29,624 nt of DNA from an uncultured Clostridium sp. (lineage in GTDB: Bacteria; Bacillota; Clostridia; Lachnospirales; Lachnospiraceae). The DNA lies in contig CAKSBP010000037.1 in NCBI GenBank assembly GCA_934438135.1, positions 1 to 29,624 of the forward strand, read 5' to 3'. The position numbers and the translations under genes were made by a program. This document shows, in pieces, positions 14,405 to 21,823 of the stretch; the first letter of the stretch is position 1, and the number at the start of each line of letters is the position of its first letter. The notes beneath the pieces are model-generated. The model ran no database searches. It was given only the letters and a program-made list of their open reading frames with translations, and was not told the DNA's origin.

Positions 14405-16675
14405 CTATCGTCCTCTCTTTAAAATTTTATTTAAAATACCCGTATGAACAGAAGAATTTCTTCCTATTCTGCTCATATCCGGCATGTTTAAATCATACAT
14501 ATAGTCACCCTGCTGATGTTCTAAAAATAATGGCTGTGTATAATTCTTTTCAATCAGCTGGTATCCAGATGGCACAAACATAATAATATCAAATCCTGCC
14601 AGATGCAGATACGCTGTCAGAATGCTGTCCTGCAGCGAAAATGGCTGCTCTCCGGTACAGACAAAAACCAGTTTCGGAAGCTTTTTCGTAAAATCAAACT
14701 TCTGCAGCATTTTTGCCAGGTTATCGTTCATACCTAATACAACAGACAGAATGGTATATTCTGTTCCTTGGGAATATGTCCCTTTAATAAGGCCGCTGTC
14801 TAATAATTCCTGAAGCTTATCCAGCATATATTCCTGGATTTCTTCACGAAATATGCCATACCGATATCCTGAATGGCTTTTTATTTTTTCCCGTAAAAGT
14901 TTCCTGTTTTTTAAAAATGGGGTACAACTCTCCGCCCCAATCCCAGTTCCTTTATAAAATGGAAGACTGGTTACCAGAACCGTATCTTCCACCAGCAGTT
15001 TTTTTACCTCCTGCCAGTATTGTGACACATTTCTATCTTTTACTCCAGATATTTTTGCCGTAATAACCGGCAGTACAACTTTATTTTCAAATATCTCAAA
15101 ATCTGGTCGGTATTTTACTTCCTGATCCCAAAGAAGTGCGATTTCTTCATACATGGTCTGTAGAGAAACCGAAACCGCATGCTTGTACTGTTGATTCCGA
15201 TACATTCCCGAATCCTGATACATAATCTGTGTTAAGTCCTGTTCTGCATGGTAAGCAACCGTTCCATATTCCATATCTCCAAGATTTAGTGGAAATTTCT
15301 TTAATGGAAGAGAATTTTCATATTTTTTTTCAAACAATGTTTTATCTGTTAACAGGCAGGATTTGGATAAATCCGGCTGAATCAGAATCACATCCAGTGG
15401 CAGTCTAGAAAGCAGCCGAAGAAATAATACTTCAAATGCATTTTTACAAATTCCAAAATAGAACAATACATTTCCACTGCCCGTTTTGTAATTATGAAAT
15501 ATCTGCTTCTGATATCGCATCAGCCAGCATATTAGATAAACAGCCTTTCCCTTTAGGCGGTTCAAATTTTCACCATCTGTCTGGCTTTCTTCCAGAATCA
15601 ATTGAGAAAATTCTTTCTTCATCTGATTCTCAAGACCTAAATCAATCGAGCTTCTCACCTGAGATGTCATATCCAAAAGCAACTGTTCGATTCTTTCATA
15701 ATTATTTTTATGTATTTTGTCAATTTCATTGACTGAAGGAACTACAAGTTCTTCCAGCACAAATACATATTTTCCTTTGTTCTCCAAATCATTCTTCCAG
15801 TGAAACAGTTTCTGGCAGTACTCTGCCTTATCCTCCACACCGGCAATTCTTACAAACATATTATAATACAGGTCCGGGTCGTTTCCTCTTTCCTGCTGCA
15901 CCTTCATCGAATCGCTTACAATATCCCCAGTCATCCAGATGTTCGTTCCGGCAGTCTTTGTGAGATTCTCCTGATAAAGACTGGAAAGCTTCTCATCTCT
16001 CTCTATGGCTTCTTTCATAAAATCAATAGAAAAAGCTGCCGGCATAGGTTCCAATCCAGAAGCTGTATACAATTCGGACTCTTTTCCCTGAGGGTCAATC
16101 TTCCGATATGACTGATCCTGATCGTGCTGAAGCAACACAATATCGCATCCAGCTTCTGCTATGATAACAAGCATTTTCAGTTCATACGTACTGATATTTC
16201 CTTCATAAAGAATCTTCGGAACTTCCTCCTGCCCCAGCTTTTGCAGAATTCTTTCAAATTTATAATAAAACCAGCACATAAACTTAATATATGCATTCTT
16301 CAACATGTTTTGATTTTTTCCGGATTCCTGCATTCTGCATAATGTATGATATAGAGAATTTGTTATATTTTCTCTCTGCCTGTCATCTAATCTTGGCAGC
16401 CATTTCTGTAATGCCTGATTCAAAAAAGCTGGTTCCATGGAAAAATCCATCCCCATAATTTCATTATAATAAGAAAGCTGTTTTTCATCTGGATTCGGAA
16501 TTTTTCCAGAAATTACAATTCCGCACTTTCTGGCCGCCAGAAAATACTTTTTAAGAAATGCCTCAATTTCCTTATTCAAATGATTTAGTCTATAAAAGTA
16601 AACTCCATATTGCTTTCGATTCGATAGTGGCATAAAGAATGCTTCTAGTCCATCTATTTTCTCTCTTTTAAACAT
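14405..16675 (-). CDS. YceG-type protein of the Ter biosynthetic module
   Basis: A 756-residue cytoplasmic protein that resembles the YceG_bac family ('putative component of biosynthetic module'), found between terD and telA genes in Bacillus-type Ter loci. It is longer than B. subtilis YceG (about 540 residues). Visible patterns: a region around NAYIKFMCWFYYKFERIL and PKILYEGNISTYELKMLVIIAEAGCDIVLL (about 125-185), and a late segment with KLPKLVFVCTGEQPFSLQDSIL followed by FDIIMFVPSGYQLIE, apparently two Rossmann-like halves. The activity is unknown. The start ATG 16673-16675 is preferred over in-frame GTG codons just upstream because of its spacing to AGG. A good promoter lies 38-66 bp upstream. 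Confidence 0.78.
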   Translation of the reverse strand: MFKREKIDGLEAFFMPLSNRKQYGVYFYRLNHLNKEIEAFLKKYFLAARKCGIVISGKIPNPDEKQLSYYNEIMGMDFSMEPAFLNQALQKWLPRLDDRQRENITNSLYHTLCRMQESGKNQNMLKNAYIKFMCWFYYKFERILQKLGQEEVPKILYEGNISTYELKMLVIIAEAGCDIVLLQHDQDQSYRKIDPQGKESELYTASGLEPMPAAFSIDFMKEAIERDEKLSSLYQENLTKTAGTNIWMTGDIVSDSMKVQQERGNDPDLYYNMFVRIAGVEDKAEYCQKLFHWKNDLENKGKYVFVLEELVVPSVNEIDKIHKNNYERIEQLLLDMTSQVRSSIDLGLENQMKKEFSQLILEESQTDGENLNRLKGKAVYLICWLMRYQKQIFHNYKTGSGNVLFYFGICKNAFEVLFLRLLSRLPLDVILIQPDLSKSCLLTDKTLFEKKYENSLPLKKFPLNLGDMEYGTVAYHAEQDLTQIMYQDSGMYRNQQYKHAVSVSLQTMYEEIALLWDQEVKYRPDFEIFENKVVLPVITAKISGVKDRNVSQYWQEVKKLLVEDTVLVTSLPFYKGTGIGAESCTPFLKNRKLLREKIKSHSGYRYGIFREEIQEYMLDKLQELLDSGLIKGTYSQGTEYTILSVVLGMNDNLAKMLQKFDFTKKLPKLVFVCTGEQPFSLQDSILTAYLHLAGFDIIMFVPSGYQLIEKNYTQPLFLEHQQGDYMYDLNMPDMSRIGRNSSVHTGILNKILKRGR

Positions 16676-16712
16676 CACTATCACAACCTGTTCCTACTTA
16701 TAGTATTTAAAT

Positions 16713-16741
16713 ATTCTATCACGTTAAAATGTACAATTCAA
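16713..16741 (-). promoter_or_regulatory. Internal sigma-A promoter before yceG-telA-terD
   Basis: On the minus strand TTGAAT (16736-16741), a 17-bp spacer and TAGAAT (16713-16718), with an extended -10 TGA just before it. The 105-bp gap between the StiP-like gene and yceG is the largest inside the run from the lyase to the ATPase. It lets the TerD/TelA/ATPase half be expressed apart from the biosynthetic half. Confidence 0.75.
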
Positions 16742-16780
16742 CTAAATCCTAGTCCCATTACCTTTATATTACACCTCTTA

Positions 16781-17830
16781 TCATGTATCGGCATATTGTC
16801 TAATAATTCCACATGCCTTATAATGAACCAGAGGATATTCCACTACTGGTACATTTTTCTCTTGTGCCAGACGAATCAGATGATTTAACATCGGATTATT
16901 GCATTCTTCTTTCTGAATTAAAATTTTCCAAGGCATCCTTCTTAGTAACACTCTGGTAGCTTCTCCAATCCCTGGCTTAATGAAATTAATATCCTCTATT
17001 TCAAAATGCCTGGAAATCCGCTTCACCTCTTCGATTCCCTTCTCCTTATACTTGTGCTGTATTGGGGATAAATTCATGACAAATTTCTGTTCAATCGTAC
17101 TCAAAAACTGTTCGGACAAATCGTATTCTTTCAGTTCTCCATAATACACAGCACCATGAAAATCATTCTTTCCAATGATATCACTTCTTAGAAAGGTTCT
17201 GCTGATAAGTCCAGAAACGGTACAGTTTAAACAGGAACTTGGAATCAAAATATCTTCATGAGTTCCACATAACGCTGTTTCATTTGCAGGATCTGCAAGC
17301 ACTGCCAATTCTTTGGAAACTCCATCATATTCTTCTAAATCCTTTTTCAGTTCCTGTAAAATTGCCCCTTTTCCAATCCAGCCGTCCACGAATTGGACTT
17401 CTTCTGGGTGATGTCGGTCAAGAATAAATTTCATTGCATTTTTATCAATACCACGCCCACGTATAATGGAAATTGCATAATGTGGCACATCTACTTCGTA
17501 CTTCATATGGATATAACGCTTTAGCAGGATTCCTACTGGTATTCCTGCCCTTGCCAGAGAAACCAGTACAACATTTTTTCCTTTTTTCTTTATAATCTGG
17601 TCTGCTGTTCTTCCTACTGCTTCTGCCGTCAGGCCTGCATAATCGGATAATGCAGTCTGATAAGCCTCCATATACTTTTTTGTAGGCGAATATTCAAGAG
17701 GAAGCATTTCGCAGTAATGTGTTCCACTCTGAATCAGCTTTTCTCTCTCATTGGCTGGCTGTGGATTTACCATTCCTGTAATGTCCTTAAGAAGTATGGT
17801 AACATCCTCTTCTTTATATGAACTTTTCAT
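16781..17830 (-). CDS. StiP-like phosphoribosyltransferase with Pelota-like tail
   Basis: This 349-residue protein belongs to the family annotated either as 'cysteine protease StiP' or as PRTase_1. A phosphoribosyltransferase reading fits better: LVSLARAGIPVGILL (89-103) matches the first fold strand/helix, and QFVDGWIGKGAI (146-157) occupies the PRPP-binding loop. The last 75 residues (NPMLNHLIRLAQEKNVPVVE...KACGIIR) look like a Pelota/L7Ae RNA-binding domain, which is found with these PRTases in Ter loci. A C-N bond between a base-like unit and ribose phosphate has been proposed for the family; the substrate is unknown. Its ATG directly abuts the stop of the preceding gene (TAG-ATG) with GGAGG inside that gene, so the two are translationally coupled. 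Confidence 0.85.
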   Translation of the reverse strand: MKSSYKEEDVTILLKDITGMVNPQPANEREKLIQSGTHYCEMLPLEYSPTKKYMEAYQTALSDYAGLTAEAVGRTADQIIKKKGKNVVLVSLARAGIPVGILLKRYIHMKYEVDVPHYAISIIRGRGIDKNAMKFILDRHHPEEVQFVDGWIGKGAILQELKKDLEEYDGVSKELAVLADPANETALCGTHEDILIPSSCLNCTVSGLISRTFLRSDIIGKNDFHGAVYYGELKEYDLSEQFLSTIEQKFVMNLSPIQHKYKEKGIEEVKRISRHFEIEDINFIKPGIGEATRVLLRRMPWKILIQKEECNNPMLNHLIRLAQEKNVPVVEYPLVHYKACGIIRQYADT

Positions 17831-18982
17831 CTATTTCCTCCACTCTATCACCGCTATCGCTTTATTTTCCTGCATAGAAAGGGCATACAGTAAAGTTTCC
17901 AATCCTTCATTCTTCTCTGTTTCTGTATCCGTAACAATAATAACCAAGTCATATTTCTTTAAATTATATACAAAAGTCTTTCGTTCACTATCATAAAGAC
18001 TTTTTAATTCATAGCGGGCATGCAATGGATAATCAGGCTCCTGACTGGTTAAAATAGGACTCCGCGTTGTGGCATGAAAACGAACTTCTTGAACCGTCTC
18101 CATCCCTCGGATTTCATCTGCCAGACAAAGCCCTGGATACATACATTCTTCTGTTCCAAGTACAAGAATGCTTTTCTTTCCTTTTAATCCTAATTCTTCA
18201 AGTGCCTTCTTACAGAAATTCCGGCACTTTTCCTGATACGTTTTATTACGGACTAATACTCTTGGATTGCAGCCATCTTTGATAAAAATCTTCTTTACCT
18301 GCATGGAATCCGGTTTTCTAACTAAACCTGTACAGCAAATTCGTTTTCCATTGCACACAGACCGTTCCACCAGCTTTGAATATTTTTCATTTTTGCTTTT
18401 TCCAAGATAGACCAGTCCGATTTGCTTCTGTCGAAATACTTCTTCTGTTTCTGCATCCATTCCATTTAAAATAGAAGCAATTATATACTGATGTTTCATA
18501 TCAGGTACAAACCGTTCCAGCTTTTCTATAAGATTGCAGATAGTATTTCCTGTTGTTACTTCGTCCTCGGCAAATATGACTGTACCACACTTTTCCAATA
18601 CTTCTTTCAACCCATTTGCTGCCAGCTTCTGCTGGGATGCATGACTGTGCACTTCAGAAAAATATAAATATTCTATAGCACAATCCGTTTCCCTCGTTGT
18701 CTGTATGTAATAACTTTGTCCATCCAAAGAAGCTGCTGCACCTGCACCAATAGCAGTTGCTGTTTCTGCAAATGCTATTACCAGTACTTTTTCCTCTCCT
18801 CTCACACGTTCCCTTAACTTTTCTCCAAGCTGCGCAGACAGACTTCGTGCTTTTTCAGGGGATACCGGTACATGTTTTCCCTGATAGGGATTTACAATCA
18901 AATACGTTCTCTTTGTATTATTTTCCCTCTTCGCAACGCGAATCCATTCTACCGCTGAATTCCTTTCTTCTCGTTTCTGCAT
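17831..18982 (-). CDS. Phosphoribosyltransferase fused to a TRSP domain
   Basis: The 383-residue protein has an N-terminal PRTase domain of the PRTase_2 type (about 25-215) and a C-terminal TRSP domain. FAETATAIG (71-79) and the PRPP loop VIFAEDEVTTGNT (135-147) are intact. The naming motif of the second domain is present as TTRSPI (305-310), followed by HARYELKSLYD. It is expected to use PRPP to build or process the Ter-module nucleoside-like product; substrate unknown. The start is ATG 18980-18982 with GGAGTGGAAGA upstream; a start at 19030 would overlap the lyase gene by 82 bp and lacks a good ribosome site. The chosen start still overlaps the lyase gene by 34 bp. Confidence 0.87.
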   Translation of the reverse strand: MQKREERNSAVEWIRVAKRENNTKRTYLIVNPYQGKHVPVSPEKARSLSAQLGEKLRERVRGEEKVLVIAFAETATAIGAGAAASLDGQSYYIQTTRETDCAIEYLYFSEVHSHASQQKLAANGLKEVLEKCGTVIFAEDEVTTGNTICNLIEKLERFVPDMKHQYIIASILNGMDAETEEVFRQKQIGLVYLGKSKNEKYSKLVERSVCNGKRICCTGLVRKPDSMQVKKIFIKDGCNPRVLVRNKTYQEKCRNFCKKALEELGLKGKKSILVLGTEECMYPGLCLADEIRGMETVQEVRFHATTRSPILTSQEPDYPLHARYELKSLYDSERKTFVYNLKKYDLVIIVTDTETEKNEGLETLLYALSMQENKAIAVIEWRK

Positions 18983-19977
18983 TCTTCCACTCCATATATC
19001 TCTGCTAATATTAATGTTTTCTCGGCCCATTTTAAATGCGTCTTATACTCATTCATCCGTTCTCCAGATGCACTCTTCTTTACTAATTTCTCTGTGCCTT
19101 CTGACATTCCAAGTATGCCTAAAGCATCTAGATAATCTCTTTTATCTACTTTCATTGCTAGATTGTACACTGGTATCTGCTTCGGATGTATCATTGTTTT
19201 CCCTATAAATCCATTCAGCCTGTCCAAGCCAATTTCCCGTATCATACCAGTTTTCCATTCTTCATTTATTCCGTCAAAATATTCCCATACAGGCCCCGAA
19301 ACCACATAATTTCTCGCGAAACAGGCAGCCACATCATACAATATATTCGCTACGCAGCCAATCTCATAAATCGGCTGTTTTACCTGCCTTCGTATTCCAA
19401 ACTCTTTACAAAAATCGTTTCCGCCAACCCGTACATTAAGTACATATTCCTTTACCGAGTCCAACGTTTCCCGAATAGTCTCCAATGTTTCATACCGGCT
19501 CTTTAAATCAATCACATCCTGGCTTTCTATAATCGGCATCATATATAGCTTTTTCCCGGATAATTCAACCGCTTCCATAAAACAGTCCAAATATTTTTTC
19601 GAACACCCTACTGAAAATTTCGGAAAAATAAAACCAGTCAGAACCATAATACTTTCTTCCAGTCTCCGGCACAACTCTATCATTTGTTCTGGTCTCCTGA
19701 CTCTGATAAATATCATGGGCAGATAAAATTTTCTTTTCTTCTGCTCATTATATATTTTTTTCAGACTATGTATTAAAGTATCTTCGCCATCTTTCACCGA
19801 ACAGTCACTTATGGAATCCTCCAGACACAATGCCAGTGAATATTGATTTCCATATCTTTCTTTTAAAACATAGTCTGCTATTTTCTCATTTGTGGCAGGT
19901 GAATATAACAAGGCTCCGACTTTATATGCCTTTAACCATTCCTCGTTATACTGTATTTCTTCTTTCTCTTTCTTCAT
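18949..19977 (-). CDS. CitE/HpcH-like C-C bond lyase of the Ter module
   Basis: A 342-residue TIM-barrel protein of the HpcH/HpaI aldolase and citrate lyase beta superfamily, in the Ter-linked C-C_Bond_Lyase group. Seen: LYSPATNEKIADY (24-36), LALCLEDSISDC (48-59) with the acidic pair Glu53/Asp54 at the metal site, IFIRVRRPEQ with the conserved Arg, PIIES, RVGGNDFCKEFG typical of CitE-like proteins, and GKTMIHPKQIPVYN near the end. It probably makes or breaks a C-C bond in a keto-acid unit of the proposed metabolite. It is the first gene of the operon, with GGAGG ten bases before ATG 19975-19977 and an extended -10 promoter about 60 bp upstream. Confidence 0.85.
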   Translation of the reverse strand: MKKEKEEIQYNEEWLKAYKVGALLYSPATNEKIADYVLKERYGNQYSLALCLEDSISDCSVKDGEDTLIHSLKKIYNEQKKRKFYLPMIFIRVRRPEQMIELCRRLEESIMVLTGFIFPKFSVGCSKKYLDCFMEAVELSGKKLYMMPIIESQDVIDLKSRYETLETIRETLDSVKEYVLNVRVGGNDFCKEFGIRRQVKQPIYEIGCVANILYDVAACFARNYVVSGPVWEYFDGINEEWKTGMIREIGLDRLNGFIGKTMIHPKQIPVYNLAMKVDKRDYLDALGILGMSEGTEKLVKKSASGERMNEYKTHLKWAEKTLILAEIYGVEECRNEKKGIQR

Positions 19978-20037
19978 ATTATGGCAACCTCCAAGTTATC
20001 AGCCACTTATAAATCATGGTCTCTTTACCATAATTTC

Positions 20038-20046
20038 AGTATATCA
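20038..20046 (-). promoter_or_regulatory. Extended -10 promoter of the Ter operon
   Basis: The minus strand reads TGATATACT, an extended -10 element (TGn-TATACT). No -35 exists at 17 bp; TTGTAG lies at 20 bp. A 5-bp hairpin ATGGT/ACCAT (20016-20031) begins at the predicted transcript start. The weak -35 suggests an activator or a low basal level. Confidence 0.55.
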
Positions 20047-20073
20047 TTTTTTCACTGCTATTTCTACAAGAAA

Positions 20074-20265
20074 GTGTCTGTGACACATCAACTCCCCTGC
20101 CCCTCAATCTTGAGGGAGAAGAGACTTTCCTGCGCCGCACGGGTGTCGCTTCTTTTTGCGACAATACTCCTTACCTGTGCGTGTGCATCTTGTGCCCTGT
20201 TTTTTAGGGCACTTTTTTATTTACTAGGAACGGACTCGCAGAGGACTTTCCTAGTAAATAAAAAA
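20074..20265. repeat. Cluster of consecutive hairpins between the Ter operon and the SEC-C gene
   Basis: Five inverted repeats follow one another: GTGTC/GACAC (20074-20086), CCCTCAA/TTGAGGG (20101-20116), TGTCGC/GCGACA (20144-20163), GTGCCC/GGGCAC followed by six T on the plus strand (20192-20218), and an 18-bp perfect pair (20213-20230 with 20248-20265) with a 17-base loop. The 20070-20265 stretch is more GC-rich than its surroundings and has no credible gene. It may be a dispersed palindromic repeat or a structured RNA. Only the plus-strand GTGCCC hairpin has a terminator-like U-run. Confidence 0.7.
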
Positions 20266-20291
20266 GAAGCTGAATGCAAAACGCATCCAGC
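20256..20291 (-). terminator. Rho-independent terminator of the SEC-C gene
   Basis: On the minus strand GCTGGATGC-GTTTT-GCATTCAGC (20291-20269, one G-U pair) is followed by TTCTTTTTTATTT. It begins 29 bp after the SEC-C gene stop. Confidence 0.88.
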
Positions 20292-20320
20292 CACCTGTTT
20301 TTCTACTATTTATATAAGAA

Positions 20321-21412
20321 TTACTTTCCACAGCAGAATTTATATTTCCTGCCACTGCCACACGGACATGGATCATTACGGTTTACTTTTTTTCCCTGAC
20401 GCACATAAGTCACTGGCTTCATAGGCTGAATGATTGGAGCTTCTGTAGGTTCTTTCTTCTGAATTCCCATTTCTTCCAATTCATCCGGAGTAAAACCACG
20501 GTTGCACCACATTCTTGTTGCATTATTAAGCTGTGAAATCAGACGGCCTACTTCATAAACCTGCTGCTCACTAGTAAACTCAATATCACGGATTAAGAAT
20601 TCATTTAATGCATCTGCAGGTCCTTCGCCGAAGCAGCATGCCAGCTGAATGTCTTCACAAAGTCCTTCTATATCCTCTTTGTCCGTAATATTTTTCTGGA
20701 TATAATCTTTTAAATTAACAAACTCTTCATTTCTTTCGAAATAATCATCATCTGCATAATTTAAGAATTCTTCTTTTGAAGGCTGATAGAAAGGCTTTTC
20801 TCCCTGTTCAGCTAACAGACGGTCTCTTTCCTCGATTCCTTCAATTGCTTCATGAACCAGATATTTGTCCTCTGAAATATAACAGAATACTTCACGTAAA
20901 CCTGCTCTATCGTAAGTATCTACTATTTCTTCTACTGTTGTCTTCTCGTCATTGTGTGCATTGAAAATCTCAACTACTTTATCAATTGGGACAACACCAT
21001 ACAGATTTACACCGGCTACACTATAATCCATAATCAGATCAAAACGTGTTTTTATTTTTATAAATTCTTCGGTAAAAATCTGTGCATATAAGTCTTTTAC
21101 TTCGTCTGGCACAATAATGCTGTTTTTATCGGATAAATAATAAAATCCAGAAACAAAGAAATACACACACTTATAATATTCTTCTGGACTTACTACAATT
21201 TCACGGTTCATAGCATCCTGAAACAGTTCCATTTCCTTTGCATCCGCACATAAAAAAATCTGTTCCGCAGTCTCTTTTTCTAACAACAATACAGCGAGTT
21301 TGGAAATAATTTCATCTTTTTTCATTTTGCTGTATCCTTGCATGCCTGAGGCCTTCGCTATTTCTTTCAGTTCTTTCACCGTATGCTTTTTAAGAACTTC
21401 ACTTAATTTCAT
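20321..21412 (-). CDS. SEC-C motif protein with Rho_N/SAP-like N-terminus
   Basis: A 363-residue protein with a nucleic-acid-binding-like N-terminal helical segment (about 1-45: LSEVLKKHTVKELKEIAKASG..., as in Rho N-terminal/SAP folds) and a C-terminal SEC-C zinc motif CPCGSGRKYKFCCG (349-362), the metal-binding tail also found at the SecA end. The middle 300 residues are acidic and helical and are not assigned. SEC-C proteins are linked to SecA- or protein-quality-related roles, but this family is uncharacterised. The start is ATG 21410-21412 after GGAGGAATTGT. It has its own terminator and a 5'-UTR hairpin, so it is a single-gene unit. Confidence 0.75.
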   Translation of the reverse strand: MKLSEVLKKHTVKELKEIAKASGMQGYSKMKKDEIISKLAVLLLEKETAEQIFLCADAKEMELFQDAMNREIVVSPEEYYKCVYFFVSGFYYLSDKNSIIVPDEVKDLYAQIFTEEFIKIKTRFDLIMDYSVAGVNLYGVVPIDKVVEIFNAHNDEKTTVEEIVDTYDRAGLREVFCYISEDKYLVHEAIEGIEERDRLLAEQGEKPFYQPSKEEFLNYADDDYFERNEEFVNLKDYIQKNITDKEDIEGLCEDIQLACCFGEGPADALNEFLIRDIEFTSEQQVYEVGRLISQLNNATRMWCNRGFTPDELEEMGIQKKEPTEAPIIQPMKPVTYVRQGKKVNRNDPCPCGSGRKYKFCCGK

Positions 21413-21426
21413 ACAATTCCTCCATA

Positions 21427-21459
21427 AAACTATTTGCTATGATATCTCATAAATAGTTT
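21427..21459 (-). promoter_or_regulatory. 5'-UTR hairpin next to the SEC-C ribosome site
   Basis: AAACTATTT (21427-21435) and AAATAGTTT (21451-21459) form a perfect 9-bp stem with a 15-base loop, ending three bases before the GGAGG ribosome site (21419-21423). It may affect translation or RNA stability. The stem is AT-only, so the prediction is modest. Confidence 0.4.
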
Positions 21460-21499
21460 CCTTTTTCTCTAATACAAGACCTCTTTACAATCAATTTAG

Positions 21500-21740
21500 C
21501 TACGATAATCTTGCTATGAAATCAGTATAACTAAATTTTTTTACAATTTCAAGGGTTCCTGTATCATGCTGTATCAAAATAGAAGGTAAGTTAATTCCAT
21601 TGAACATATTATTTTTCACCATAGTATAATGTGCCATGTCATCGAACACCAGTTTATCCCCTGTTTTTTGAGGGTTTTCGAAAAAAATAGTCTCCGATGA
21701 TATCTCCGGCAAGACAAGTCGGGCCAGTCAGAGGATGTGA
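21500..21740 (-). pseudogene. nspC: C-terminal remnant of carboxynorspermidine decarboxylase
   Basis: Translating the minus strand gives HPLTGPTCLAGDIIGDYFF in one frame (from 21740) and then ENPQKTGDKLVFDDMAHYTMVK...YTDFIARLS in another, ending at the stop at 21500-21502. Joined, these match the C-terminal part of the NspC/lysine-ornithine decarboxylase-like barrel: the TCLAGD active-site Cys motif and the VFDDMAHYTMVK segment are characteristic. A frameshift lies in the T-run at about 21674-21681, and the first roughly three quarters of the gene is missing, replaced by the downstream end of the GH18 gene. It is a dead fragment. The DNA between it and the GH18 stop (21741-21823) holds only two short inverted repeats. 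Confidence 0.82.
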
Positions 21741-21823
21741 ATTGGTAATTTTTCCTTTTTATATAAAACCCCCTTACTTTATAAGAAAGTACCAATTGAA
21801 GGACAATTCTCGTCCTTTTTCCA

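Noticed and set aside
8794..19977. A straightforward tellurite-resistance determinant
   Set aside because: The names TerD and TelA come from plasmid phenotypes; the chromosomal set with PRTases and a lyase is better read as a general stress or metabolite system.
19981..20424. Plus-strand open frame of 147 codons across the hairpin region
   Set aside because: It runs through five hairpins and into the SEC-C gene, has no ribosome site, and its composition is not protein-like.
21799..21817. AAGGAC/GTCCTT hairpin as the GH18 gene terminator
   Set aside because: The U-run follows on the plus strand only; on the minus strand, where the gene lies, the stem is followed by CAATTGG.
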